A DNA stretch of 64,000 nucleotides from contig JAVVWB010000001.1 of the NCBI GenBank assembly GCA_036652335.1, positions 186,001 through 250,000 on the forward strand, written 5' to 3'. Position 1 is the stretch's first letter, and each line of letters starts with the position of its first letter. The position numbers and the translations under genes were made by a program. The notes beneath the pieces were generated by a model, which was given only the letters and a program-made list of their open reading frames with translations, was not told the DNA's origin and searched no databases. Of this stretch, positions 8,244 through 17,797 are shown piece by piece. Source of the stretch: JAVVWB01 sp036652335. GTDB taxonomy: Bacteria > Synergistota > Synergistia > Synergistales > Synergistaceae.

Positions 8244-9542
8244 TTATTCTCCCGTCGCGATTTTTAGTCCTTCTGTTAGGTCGTTTATTATGTCTTCTAC
8301 GTCTTCTATGCCTACGCTTAGCCTGATGAGTCCATCATCTATTCCTGCTGTCTGTCTCTGTTCTGTGGTAAGTTGGCTGTGTGTGGTGCTTGCAGGGTGG
8401 ATTATGAGGGATCTGGAGTCGCCAAGGTTTGCCATGTGTCCTATTAGTGTGAGGTTGTCAATTAGTTTTGCTCCTGCTTTTACTCCACCTTTTATTGAGA
8501 ATGCCATCATTCCACCACAACCATCTTTGAGGTAGACGTTTGCCATGTCGTTTTGCGGGTGTGATTTGAGTCCGGGATATTTTACCCATTGTACAGCTGG
8601 GTGTGCCTCTAGGAATTTTGCCACGGTAAGAGCGTTGTCACTGTGTTTTCTCATTCTAAGAGGTAGTGTGCCTAGTGATAGGTGTAGGAGGTATGTGTCA
8701 AAGGCAGAGGGACAACCACCCATGTCTCTTATTATTGAGGCATGTATTTTTGCGTATAGAGCAGCTTTCCCGAAGTGTTCTGTGAATGTGATGTCGTGGT
8801 ATGCTGCATCTGGCTTTGCTAGTGTGGGGAATTTGTCTGGGTATTTTGACCAGTCAAAGTTTCCTCCGTCTACTATTGCTCCGCCTATGAGGTTGCCGTT
8901 CCCTGATATGTATTTTGTGGTTGAGTATACTACTATGTGTGCTCCCCATTCTATTGGTCTGCATAGTATCGGTGTGGCAAATGTGTTGTCTATTATTAGT
9001 GGTATTCCTTGTCTGTTTGCTATTCTTGCAAGTGCTTCAAGTGGTGCTACGTTCATGAGGGGGTTCCCTATTATTTCTGTTATTATGCCTTTTGTGTTGT
9101 CGTCTATTGCTTGTTCAAATTGACAAGGGTGTTCTCCGTCTACAAATCGTGTTTCTATTCCAAAGCGTGTGAATACGTTTTGGAGTAATGTGAGTGAGCC
9201 ACCATATACTTTTCTTGATACAACTAGGTTGTCTCCTGAGGAGCATAGTGCGGTTATGAGGTGTGTGAATGCCGCTTGTCCTGATGATGTGGCTATACAA
9301 CCGACTCCTCCGTCTAGGGCGTTGAGTCCTTCTTCAAATGCATTTACTGTCGGGTTTGATAAGCGTGAGTATATAAATCCGCCTTCTTCGAGGTTGAACA
9401 TGCTCGCAGCGTGTGCTGTGTTTTTAAATTGGAATGCTGATGATGCGTATATTGGTAGTGCTGATGCTCCTGTTTGAGGATCACATTTCCATCCTGAGTG
9501 GAGCGCTTTTGTCGTTAGTCCGTAGTTTTTCTTTTCTGTCAT
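8244..9542 (-). CDS. metY: O-acetylhomoserine aminocarboxypropyltransferase (sulfhydrylase)
   Basis: This 432-residue PLP enzyme belongs to the Cys/Met metabolism family. The PLP lysine lies in VYSTTKYISGNGNLIGG near residue 208, and TTKALHSGWKCDPQTGA at the N-terminus is typical of O-acetylhomoserine sulfhydrylases. It makes homocysteine directly from O-acetylhomoserine and sulfide, as expected in an anaerobe. It is the first gene of the metY-metX operon. The 5' leader contains a Met/Cys-rich peptide and a terminator, which together look like an attenuator. Confidence 0.92.
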   Translation of the reverse strand: MTEKKNYGLTTKALHSGWKCDPQTGASALPIYASSAFQFKNTAHAASMFNLEEGGFIYSRLSNPTVNAFEEGLNALDGGVGCIATSSGQAAFTHLITALCSSGDNLVVSRKVYGGSLTLLQNVFTRFGIETRFVDGEHPCQFEQAIDDNTKGIITEIIGNPLMNVAPLEALARIANRQGIPLIIDNTFATPILCRPIEWGAHIVVYSTTKYISGNGNLIGGAIVDGGNFDWSKYPDKFPTLAKPDAAYHDITFTEHFGKAALYAKIHASIIRDMGGCPSAFDTYLLHLSLGTLPLRMRKHSDNALTVAKFLEAHPAVQWVKYPGLKSHPQNDMANVYLKDGCGGMMAFSIKGGVKAGAKLIDNLTLIGHMANLGDSRSLIIHPASTTHSQLTTEQRQTAGIDDGLIRLSVGIEDVEDIINDLTEGLKIATGE

Positions 9543-9572
9543 TGTTAGTTCCCCCTTATTTGTTTATGAGCA

Positions 9573-9605
9573 TAAAAAAAGGCTGAGCTCAATACGAGCC
9601 CAGCC
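9573..9605 (-). terminator. Attenuator terminator in the metY leader
   Basis: On the minus strand, GGCTGGGCTC (9605-9596) pairs over 10 bp, with one G-U, with GAGCTCAGCC (9590-9581) around an ATT-containing loop and is followed by TTTTTTTATG. It lies between the leader peptide stop and metY, so readthrough is needed to express the operon. An upstream AATACG (about 9618-9613) could pair with CGTATT in the terminator loop and lower stem as an antiterminator. Confidence 0.85.
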
Positions 9606-9629
9606 TGTGAATACGACGTATTATCGCGT

Positions 9630-9704
9630 CTATCTCATCAGGAGGGACCCGTTGTTGTCGCACATCATCATGTCATACATTGCTGTGAGGTTTAAGTTTT
9701 TCAT
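9630..9704 (-). CDS. Met-rich leader peptide of the metY-metX operon
   Basis: This 24-codon open frame starts with ATG at 9704 and ends with TAG at 9632-9630. Six of its 24 residues are Met, including the start. Codons 12-15 read Met-Met-Met-Cys, and one more Met is next to last. AAGGAG lies upstream of the ATG. An intrinsic terminator begins about 25 nt after the stop codon, and a strong promoter lies about 50 nt before the start. This is the classic layout of ribosome-mediated attenuation: shortage of charged Met-tRNA (or Cys-tRNA) would stall the ribosome at the Met run and favour an antiterminator. The peptide is too short to expect a function of its own. Leader-peptide attenuation of methionine genes is uncommon compared with SAM riboswitches or T-boxes. 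Confidence 0.75.
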   Translation of the reverse strand: MKNLNLTAMYDMMMCDNNGSLLMR

Positions 9705-9750
9705 TGTGTGGTTGGGTCTCCTTCCCCTAAATTTAGATGCAATAGAGGTT

Positions 9751-9779
9751 ATTCTAACCTTATGATTTGAGGTTGTCAA
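9751..9779 (-). promoter_or_regulatory. Sigma-70-type promoter of the metY leader
   Basis: TTGACA (9779-9774), a 17-nt spacer and TAGAAT (9756-9751) lie on the minus strand. The expected start near 9744 gives a leader of about 200 nt to metY. Confidence 0.8.
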
Positions 9780-9882
9780 TCTTTTTTTGCACTTTTTACT
9801 TATTTTATTTGCGTATTTGAGGATGTTTGTGTAATAATTTAATATGGAGTAGTTTTCTTATGTGATTTAGGAGTTGGTTTGT

Positions 9883-10587
9883 ATGGATTTTGTAGGTTCT
9901 TTTATTTTAAGTGGAAGTTTGATAAATGCCCTTTTAGTTATTTTAGGTTCTTTGGTTGGTTTTTTTCTTAGAAAGAAGTTGCCACGAGATGTTATGCTTT
10001 TGCCTATGACTTGTATGGGGCTTGTAGTTTTTGCTTTGGGAGTTTCTATGGCGCTGAAGTCTGTTAATCCTTTGATTATGGTCGTTAGCGTTGTGGTTGG
10101 TTCTGTGGTTGGTAGTTTGTTGAAGTTGGAGGAGAAGTTTTCTTCTTTTTGTGAGTGGGTTGAGTTTAAGCTTGGTGATAGGGCTGAGGGCTTTGCTTTG
10201 GGTTTCGTCGCCTCTACTGTGTTGTTTTGTACTGGTTCTATGGCAATTTTAGGCGCTTTTGAGCAGGGGTTTGGTGGTTATCCATCACTTTTGATTACTA
10301 AGTCTTTTATGGACGGAATGACTTCTGTTGCTATGGGTGCTTCTTTGGGTGTTGGGGTTCTTTTTTCTTCTATTCCTATTTTTGTTTATCAGGGATTTTT
10401 GACTTTGTTTGCCCAGTTTTTACGCCCTTTTGTTTCTGATGCTGGTTTGGTTGAGATGTCCGCTACAGGGGGTATTATTCTTATGGCTATAGGTCTTAAT
10501 CTTTTGGGGTGGAAGAAGATTTTTGTTATGAATATGGTTCCAGGACTTTTGTTTGCTGTTGTTTTGGGAAATATTTTTTTAAATTAA
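9883..10587 (+). CDS. DUF554 family membrane protein
   Basis: The ATG at 9883 is preferred because AGGAG at 9869-9873 sits 9 nt upstream; an earlier TTG at 9874 overlaps that site. The product is 234 residues and almost wholly hydrophobic, with about six or seven membrane segments separated by short glycine-rich turns (GSLVGFFLRKKLP near the start, TMDGMTS-like FMDGMTSVAMGASLG in the middle). The family (YdfK-like) is a conserved inner-membrane protein of unknown function, probably a transporter. It stands alone between the met leader and the gdh region. Confidence 0.85.
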   Translation: MDFVGSFILSGSLINALLVILGSLVGFFLRKKLPRDVMLLPMTCMGLVVFALGVSMALKSVNPLIMVVSVVVGSVVGSLLKLEEKFSSFCEWVEFKLGDRAEGFALGFVASTVLFCTGSMAILGAFEQGFGGYPSLLITKSFMDGMTSVAMGASLGVGVLFSSIPIFVYQGFLTLFAQFLRPFVSDAGLVEMSATGGIILMAIGLNLLGWKKIFVMNMVPGLLFAVVLGNIFLN

Positions 10588-10879
10588 ATTTGTAGCAAAA
10601 AGAAAGTGAAAAGAAAGTGAAAGAATTTTTATGCTAATATTTTTTAATGTCTTTTACATTTAACACTTTTTGTTTAGAGTTGTATTTTTTTATTATGCCT
10701 TATGTATATCTGTTTTTATACTGGTTACAACAGGGTTTTTATTGTATAAATATGCTTTACTCATTTGAGTTTTAAGTATACAATATTCAATTATATTAAA
10801 GAATTGTTTCTACGGGGGTTAACAATCCGTGGTGTAACGAGGAATATAAGTTGATAAGGGAAGAATGGGAGGAATTGAT
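10588..10879 (+). promoter_or_regulatory. Leader and promoter region of glutamate dehydrogenase
   Basis: These 292 bp hold no gene. Near the start is a short direct repeat of AAGAAAGTGAA (about 10597-10618). Further on are AT-rich promoter-like hexamers. Around 10802-10830 an ATTGTT/AACAAT hairpin overlaps an alternative ACGG/CCGT pairing, which could be a structured leader. No known riboswitch was recognised. Confidence 0.3.
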
Positions 10880-12157
10880 ATGGTAGTAAAGAAACGTACT
10901 TCAAATAATGTTCTTCTAGCTACAGCACTTGAGAATTTTTATGCGGCAGCGGAAGAGATGGGACTTGAGGATGGACTTGTAGAGATTTTAGCTCGTCCAG
11001 AGAGGGCGATTACAGTTTCTGTGCCTGTCCATATGGAGGACGGTACAGTTAGAGTTTTTACAGGATATAGAGTTCAGCATTCAACAGCTTGTGGTCCGTC
11101 AAAGGGCGGTTTGCGTTTTCACCCGGATGTAAATTATGAGGAGTGCGAAGCTCTTGCTTCTCTTATGACATGGAAGTGTTCTCTTGCAGGTATTCCATAT
11201 GGTGGAGCTAAGGGCGGTATTTCTGTAGATCCTTATGAGCTTACACCACGTGAAAGACAGATGATGACACGTACTTTTGCAGCACGTATCGCACCTATGA
11301 TTGGCGATTGGTCTGACGTTCCTGCCCCTGATGTTAATACAGGTGGCCAGGAAATGGTTTGGATTATGGATACGATTTCAAAGATTAGAGGGAGTATGGA
11401 GCCTGGTGTGGTTACAGGTAAGCCTGTTTCATATTTTGGCTCTAAGGGACGTACAGCAGCAACAGGTTTAGGTGTTTCTACTTGTATTCTCGAACTTTTG
11501 AAGTATCACAATGAAGATGTTGCTAAGGCAACTGTTATAGTTCAAGGTTTTGGTAATGTAGGTACTTATAATGCTTTGTTCCTTGAGGAAGCAGGAGCAA
11601 AGGTTCTTGGTATTAGCGATGTTACAGGTGGCTATTACTGTGCAGACGGTATTGATGTAAAGAAAGCTAAGGCTTATGTAGAAGCACACCCCAAGCATAT
11701 TCTTGAGGGATATACACAGCCTGGTCTCGTTCGTATGTCTGGTACAGAGATTTTGGAGCAGGAGTGTCTTGTCCTTTCACCTTGTGCATTGGAGGGCGTA
11801 ATTACAGGGGGTAATGCACCTTTGTTGAAGTGTAAGTATATTGTTGAGGGTGCAAATGGTCCTACAACACCGGCAGGAGATAAGATTCTTGCAGAACGTG
11901 GCATTGTCGTAGTTCCTGACTTCCTTGCTAATAGTGGCGGTGTTATCGGTTCATATTTTGAGTGGGTTCAGGATTTGGCCGGTTTCTTCTGGACTGAGGA
12001 TGAGTATAATAAGCGTTTGGTTGCTCTTATGAAGGATAATTATAAGAGAGTTTATGATTACGCTGAAGAACATGGCGTTAAGATGCGTAGAGCAGCTTTC
12101 CTTGTAGCAATTAAGAGAGTTGCAGATGCAAATAATTTAAAAGGTTATTTCCTTTAA
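10880..12157 (+). CDS. gdhA: Glutamate dehydrogenase
   Basis: The start is set at ATG 10880 because GGGAGG lies 7 nt upstream; the ATG at 10865 precedes that site and is less likely. The protein is about 425 residues, the normal size of hexameric GDH. The substrate-binding and catalytic motifs are present: GPSKGGLRFHP, then YGGAKGGI with the catalytic Lys, and PAPDVNTGGQEM. The Rossmann dinucleotide loop follows (VIVQGFGNVG near residue 215). It interconverts glutamate with 2-oxoglutarate and ammonia, which is central to amino-acid fermentation. Specificity for NAD or NADP was not assigned. The gene is monocistronic and ends in a strong terminator. Confidence 0.95.
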   Translation: MVVKKRTSNNVLLATALENFYAAAEEMGLEDGLVEILARPERAITVSVPVHMEDGTVRVFTGYRVQHSTACGPSKGGLRFHPDVNYEECEALASLMTWKCSLAGIPYGGAKGGISVDPYELTPRERQMMTRTFAARIAPMIGDWSDVPAPDVNTGGQEMVWIMDTISKIRGSMEPGVVTGKPVSYFGSKGRTAATGLGVSTCILELLKYHNEDVAKATVIVQGFGNVGTYNALFLEEAGAKVLGISDVTGGYYCADGIDVKKAKAYVEAHPKHILEGYTQPGLVRMSGTEILEQECLVLSPCALEGVITGGNAPLLKCKYIVEGANGPTTPAGDKILAERGIVVVPDFLANSGGVIGSYFEWVQDLAGFFWTEDEYNKRLVALMKDNYKRVYDYAEEHGVKMRRAAFLVAIKRVADANNLKGYFL

Positions 12158-12168
12158 GTTTTATTTTC

Positions 12169-12213
12169 AAAGTAGGAGAGATGTCGTTTTTTGACTTCTC
12201 TCCTACTTTTTTT
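12169..12213 (+). terminator. Terminator after glutamate dehydrogenase
   Basis: AAAGTAGGAGAG pairs with CTCTCCTACTTT around a loop containing TTTTTT (12169-12210), followed by further T residues. Confidence 0.85.
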
Positions 12214-12346
12214 GTTTTTTAGGTTGTCTGTGTTTTGCTTTTTTGATTTTTGACGGATATTAGAGTTAAAAATTTAGGGTATTTGCTTAACTTTAGAGAT
12301 TTTGCTCTGTGATTTTTTACTACTTGTTGCATTTATTCAAAGATAA

Positions 12347-12394
12347 GAGTACCGCCTTTCTGATGTAAAGATCAGTAAGGCGGTACTTTTTGTT
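12347..12394 (+). terminator. Second hairpin-terminator downstream of gdh
   Basis: AGTACCGCCTT (12348-12358) pairs with AAGGCGGTACT (12377-12387), with CTGAT/ATCAG in the loop, followed by TTTTTG. It lies 130 bp past the gdh terminator. It may end the minus-strand kinase transcript or a separate small RNA encoded in 12214-12346, where no other feature is visible. Confidence 0.7.
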
Positions 12395-12486
12395 TAGTTT
12401 GTGTTGTTGTTTTTTAAGATAAGTGGTGAAGTTGCCGATAACTTTGTACGCAATGTAGTTACATAATTTTCGTAAATGTTGCTATT

Positions 12487-15400
12487 TTAGAGATTTATTT
12501 CTTTTGATTCTCTGTAGATGAAATCAAATAAAGTTTGGAACATCTGCTTTGAGTCAATTGGTTTGGCAAGGTGGGCGTTCATGCCGGCAGCTTTGGATTT
12601 CTGAATATCATCTTCAAAGGCGTTGGCTGTCATGGCTATAATTGGAATTGTCTGTGCCGTATCTTTGCTCATGTGGCGTATAGTTTGAGCTGCTTGGAGT
12701 CCGTCCATCTGGGGCATACGAATATCCATCAAAATGGCATCGTAGTAGTCTATAGGGGCTTTTGCATACATTTCTATGGCACTAACTCCATTTGGAGCGT
12801 GTTCTACCAAAAATCCCTTGTGTTCTAGTAGTTTGCGGGCTACCTCTACGTTTATAGGGTGATCCTCAGCTAGTAGTATACGCTTTCCTGCAAAGTTGAA
12901 GTCGTCTTTCAATCGAGGCTCTTTATTCTCTTGCTTTTTTGAGAGGACTTTCTCAAAGGCTGAAATTAAAGAGGATTTGAAGAGAGGCTTGTTTATTAGA
13001 AGGTCAACACCTGCTTGTTTGGCCTCATAGTCTATCGCTATCCAGTCGTAGGAGGTCATAATAATAATTGTCCCATCTTCTCCTACAATTTGGCGAATTT
13101 GTTTGGTGGTTTCGATGCCGTCTATTTCGGGCATTTTCCAGTCGATTAAAATAAGGTCGTATTGTTCATTGTTTTCTCGTTTGGCTTTGGCTAGTTCTAC
13201 TGCTTTTTTCCCACTGTCCACCCATTCGGAAGTTATACCCATTTCCTTTAGAGTATGCACAGCATGTTCACAGATAAGTACGTCGTCGTCCACTACCAGT
13301 GTCTTTAGTCCGCTGAAATTTATGTGTGGCTTTTTTAGATATCGAGTTTTGGACTCTTCGCTGATACCAAGCTTTACATCTATGGTAAATTCTGAACCGA
13401 CACCAACAATGCTACGTACGTTGATTGTGCCATCCATCATTGAAACTAGATTTTTGCAGATAGCAAGTCCGAGTCCTGTGCCACTATGAAGGACCGTTGT
13501 ACTAGTTTGTTCTTGGGCAAATGGCTCGAAGAGTTTTGGGATAAATTCTTCATTGATACCGCAACCAGTATCGTTGATAACAAAACGAACTACAGCGTTA
13601 TTTTTGTCTCTTTTGACCTGACGAATGTTTAGTAATACCTTGCCATGTTTCGGAGTAAATTTGATAGCATTTGAAAGGATATTGATGATTATTTGCTGAA
13701 GCTTCATGCTGTCACCTATGTAGTAGTCATTCACGCTTGAGTCAACAATGCTCTCGTAGTCAATGTTTTTGGCTTTGGCTTGAGAGTAAGATATGGAGTT
13801 GACTTCCCCTATGAATTCTTCAAAGGGAATTTTTGTGTTGTTTAACAGGACTTTGCCACTTTCTATTCTGCTCATATCTAAGATGTCGTTTATGAGAGAT
13901 AGCAAAAAGCGAGAGGAGCTTCCAATTTTGCTTAAACAGTCGGCAATCTGTTCGTCGTCACCAATAGACTGAGCCGCAATGGCAGACATTCCAATAATGG
14001 CGTTCATTGGGGTGCGTATTTCGTGACTCATGTGAGATAAAAATTTGCTTTTAGCACTGTTGGCCTGTTCTGCTGCAATAAGCGCTAATTCGAGTCGTTC
14101 TTGGTTCTGTTTCTGTAAGTTAAGGAGTTCCGTTACATCGCTACGTGTAATTATAACTTTCTTAGTTTCTTTGTCTAAATAAGCACACTGAAATCTTTTC
14201 TGTCGGATTAAGCCGTTTGTGTCGTAAGCGCCATATACTGCAGAAAATATTTTTTGAATTTTTAGATTTTCTATGATGGTTTCTGGCATAAAGTCATGGA
14301 TAGAACGTTCAATATCTTCGGGAATGATTACAGCATTATTTATTGCCGTTAGCATTTCAACGTAATCGTTTCCGCTTGCAGGTGGCACGTCAACAGTTTC
14401 TGCGTTTCCGAGAAACAATCTATATTTGTTTGTTTTTAAATCAAGATAGAAAATGAAATCATGTTCTAGCAATGATACTGTGTTGATTATGCCGTCTTTT
14501 AGCTTTTCTTCGTTTATGTCGTAAGAGTACATAAAGGACATGATATCTTTTGTCTCAGGATTTTGGAACGTTTTTACAGTAGTATTTACCCAAAACACTG
14601 TGCCGTCGTGTGCTTTGCGCTGATAGTCTAGTGTATAAAATCTCTCTCCATCTTCGAATGCTTTTAGTACCCGTTCCCTGTCGAGCATATTGCGAATGTT
14701 GTTTTGTTGTTCTTCTGTAAGACCGGTAGAAGCCAACTGCTCAGTTCCTAGAGTATAGGATGTCCCGTTGGTGCTAATTCCTACGTTGTCTCGAGCGATA
14801 TATGACTCTACAATGTTTTGGGTTATATTTGAACGCACTTTAACAAGGAGTCGTTCTTCTTGAATGGCAGCAGAGTATTCCGCTTCTTCTTGATAACGTC
14901 TTTGGGCAATTTTGGCTTGGGTGATGTCTGTACCTACTGCGTAGGCATAGATAGGTTTGCCTGTGGTGTCGAATACATTGGTGTAGTCGATATGTTCGCA
15001 CCACCAACCTTGACCTTTGGTGTTTCTAAACCAGAAGTCACCTGAAGCAGTTTCTACTCCACTTCTTAAGGTGTTGTACATTGTCAAAAAATCTTGAATT
15101 GAATCTTGACGTAGGTACCCTGACTCTATTAAAGAATCAGGAACATTGTTTACTACATCATCATGTCCGTGTAGAGTTTTAGAATTATCGGACTGAACTA
15201 TTTGTTTTTTATCAAAATAGTAGGTCCAAAACGATACACTGGAGTTTCGTGTGGCGATTCTAAACTTTTCTTCGCCTAGACGAAGTTTGTTTTCACGTTT
15301 CCTTTGCGTGGAGATGTCGGTGAGAACTGTGTCCATAACAACTTTATTATCAATAGTTTTAAAATGGCTATTGCAGAGGACAAAGCGAACGTTGCCTTTT

Positions 15401-15705
15401 TTTGTTATGATGCGTGTTTCCTATTCTATATAGTCTTTGCCCGTTTGTAATGCATCACTTATTGTCTCTTTGACCATAGGTGTATCGTCTGGGTGAATTA
15501 ATTTCAAGGAGTGATTGTTTAGGTGTTCTTCCATGGTTTCTTTTGTGTACTCAATAATATTGTAAAAGTTGTCGTTAGCGTATATTAGAGTGAGGTCTTG
15601 ATCTACAGCAATTATAAATACACCGCTGAGTCTTGAGTTGCGATATAGTTCCAATTCCTGTATTGATTTATTATGATTTATAGAATCTTTGCTGTTCTCA
15701 CTCAT
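12487..15705 (-). CDS. Hybrid sensor histidine kinase with two receiver domains, interrupted by an in-frame TAG
   Basis: One minus-strand frame runs from ATG 15705 to the stop at 12487, broken only by TAG at 15423-15421 (codon 95). Read through, it encodes about 1072 residues. The order is: an N-terminal PAS domain (about 20-125) split by the TAG; two further PAS-like regions (about 145-260 and 320-390) and a less clear input region; HisKA with FLSHMSHEIRTPMN near 560; HATPase with NDTGCGIN and GTGLGLAICKN; and two receivers with phospho-Asp motifs DWKMPEIDG (near 854) and MDIRMPQMDG (near 992). No membrane segment is visible, so it is cytosolic. AGGAGG precedes the ATG. The long part from about 15336 keeps the whole catalytic machinery but has no good ribosome site. 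No Hpt protein or response regulator is adjacent. Confidence 0.8.
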
Positions 15706-16389
15706 GTTTTTGCCCTCCTGCTTGGAGCAGTTATATTATGTAATGTATTTACTTTTCTTGAAATAGTCGTATTTGCTATTCTCGATATAAATTCAATACT
15801 GGTAGGTTTCTAATGTGGTTCTTTGTAGTTTTTTTCTTATTGGGGACACGTAAAGAAGATTTTTGGCGTTCGTGTGTTTAGTGGTATGAATATTGTGACT
15901 TATAGGGAAGAGAAATTCGTTTTTCTGTTAGCACATTATGTTGCTCTAGGTGCGCGAGGTGTAATGTTTTTCTTGTGTTGATATCTAAAAACCTGTTATA
16001 TATAGCTCATGTAAACCAATATTTGGGATGTTTTATCAATAGAGAAAACCTAAACTTCCTTTGTATGGGTTCTTTTACTGTTAAAATTTAAGCTATGGTT
16101 ATAACTTCCTCTAATTTGCTTAGTATATATCTGTGAAATAATTTTTGCAAGCATATTGTTGTAGACTCCGCCTAGCAATTCCTTTGATAAAAATTCTGTG
16201 TTTTTGATAGTTTTTTATGGTTACGTAGTGGTATGAAATCTATAATCAAATGGTGAAATATTTTAGAATTTCGGGTCGTCTAATGGGTAGACAAAATAAA
16301 GGGCGGACAAATGATCAGTCCGCCTTTTACGATATTTATTTTGATTGAAATAGTCTTTCTAAAAATATTTGTCTAAAGTTAAATCTTAG
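15706..16389. other. Gene-free stretch upstream of the histidine kinase
   Basis: No gene-sized open frame is present in these 684 bp. It contains the symporter terminator at about 16300-16326. On the minus strand, 16217-16050 is a 50-codon open stretch without a start codon (includes FLSKELLGGVYNNMLAK) that reads like a protein fragment and may be a gene remnant. The rest shows nothing recognisable. Confidence 0.35.
16298..16330. terminator. Terminator downstream of the symporter
   Basis: GGCGGAC (16302-16308) pairs with GTCCGCC (16318-16324) around AAATGATCA. On the minus strand it is followed by CTTTATTTTG, which fits the symporter gene; on the plus strand it is followed by TTTTAC. Confidence 0.75.
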
Positions 16390-17640
16390 TTATGCTTTTT
16401 TTGCTTCCATTGCTTTTGTGAACCAATCTTTTCCTTCAACCAGTCTTGAGATTAAGAGGGCTGAGCATGTGTCACCTGTTGCGTTTACCATTGTTGCTGC
16501 AGGATCAACGAGGAATCCGATTGTTGCGATGATTGGGAATGCTTCTGGTGGAAATCCGTAGAGGCTTACGATGAGCATTTCACCGACAAGACCACCACCG
16601 GGGATACCGGAGAGTACAACTCCTGATAGGACTGCAACTGCTACTGCTGTAGCAAGTGTGCTAAATCCTGTGAATGGTATGTGGAATATTCCGAAGAGGA
16701 ATGCTATTTTGAGTATTCCGCTTAGGCATGAGCCTTCCATGTGTGCTGTTGCACCTATTGGAAGCACGATGTCCGAGATGTCGTTAGGAATTCCCATTTT
16801 TGATGCTGCTTCTAGGTTTATTGGAAGTGTTGCTGTACTACTTCCTGAACCGAGTGCCATTAGAGCAGGGGCTATGATGTTTTTCCAGAATACGGATACA
16901 CCTTTACCGCCTGTGGCTATGTAAGAATATATTGTGAATGCAACAAAGAAGTAGGCAAATGTTGCGATGTGGTATACGACCATTGATCTAAAGTATGCAC
17001 CGAGAAGCTGGGGACCGTAGTCTCCAACAAGTGTGGCAAAGTATGCGCCAAGTCCGATAGGAGCGTAGTACATTAGGTATTTGACCATTACGAGCATTGC
17101 ATCTGCTACTACAGAAATTCCTCTTCCTACTGCACGTCCTTTTTCACCAAGTGACTGGAGGCAGAATCCAAAGAATATTGTGAAGAGTATCAACTGGAGC
17201 ATTGAACGACGTGAGAGAAGTAGTGCAAAGTCTTCAACTGTGAATGCTTTTACAATCTGGTCTGCTGTTTTGAATGCTTCAAGCTGTTCTGGTGCTTTTA
17301 GTGCGATGTTTACTCCTGCTGCTGGTGGGAAGAATGTTACTGTTACGAGCATTAGTACTGCTGCTATTGCACCTGTTACGATGAATACTAGCACGAGGGA
17401 TTTCATAACTTTTCCTAGGCGTTCCATTGATGACATTGTTGCTACAGCACTGCATATTGTTGTAAAGACAAGAGGAACAACAACCATAAACATTGCGTTG
17501 ATGAATAGGTCACCAAGTGGTTTGAGGACGAGTGCGTCCTTGCCCATTACTGCACCAATTCCACATCCTGCAAGAATTGCAAGGATTAGGATGATTGGGA
17601 AGCGGTATGCTTTCCATACATTTACTTTCTCTGTGCTCAT
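16390..17640 (-). CDS. Dicarboxylate/amino acid:cation symporter (DAACS family)
   Basis: The ATG at 17640 (MSTEKVNVW) follows GAAGGGAG by 8 nt and is preferred over an in-frame codon at 17658. The 416-residue protein has the SLC1/GltPh fold. There are about eight hydrophobic segments, the serine-rich hairpin ALGSGSSTATLPINLEA near 262-278, the GIPNDISDIVLPIGATAHMEGS segment with the NMDG-like region altered to AHMEGS, and a re-entrant GIPGGGLVG loop. Relatives take up glutamate, aspartate or C4-dicarboxylates with Na+ or H+. The substrate is not certain. It is monocistronic. Confidence 0.9.
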   Translation of the reverse strand: MSTEKVNVWKAYRFPIILILAILAGCGIGAVMGKDALVLKPLGDLFINAMFMVVVPLVFTTICSAVATMSSMERLGKVMKSLVLVFIVTGAIAAVLMLVTVTFFPPAAGVNIALKAPEQLEAFKTADQIVKAFTVEDFALLLSRRSMLQLILFTIFFGFCLQSLGEKGRAVGRGISVVADAMLVMVKYLMYYAPIGLGAYFATLVGDYGPQLLGAYFRSMVVYHIATFAYFFVAFTIYSYIATGGKGVSVFWKNIIAPALMALGSGSSTATLPINLEAASKMGIPNDISDIVLPIGATAHMEGSCLSGILKIAFLFGIFHIPFTGFSTLATAVAVAVLSGVVLSGIPGGGLVGEMLIVSLYGFPPEAFPIIATIGFLVDPAATMVNATGDTCSALLISRLVEGKDWFTKAMEAKKA

Positions 17641-17797
17641 AAAAAAAACTCCCTTCAATTTTTGTGAATAATAATAAAGCTACTTGTAGTAATGTTATGT
17701 TGCTAATACGTACTATTATACACTAATTTGTTTATAATCAACTATTTTTTATTAAAATGCTATGTTTTTTGTATATCAATATTTCAGCCTTTTCTGC

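Noticed and set aside
9543..9744. SAM riboswitch upstream of metY
   Set aside because: No conserved SAM-I, SAM-II or SAM-IV core was seen; a Met-rich peptide with a terminator explains the leader better.
10588..10879. Glutamine riboswitch before gdh
   Set aside because: Only small alternative hairpins are visible, without the known motif.
1517..15705. Alternative genetic code with TAG read as glutamine
   Set aside because: Many intact genes here end in TAG followed by terminators or new genes (for example 6695, 7074, 18500, 28124), so TAG works as a stop.
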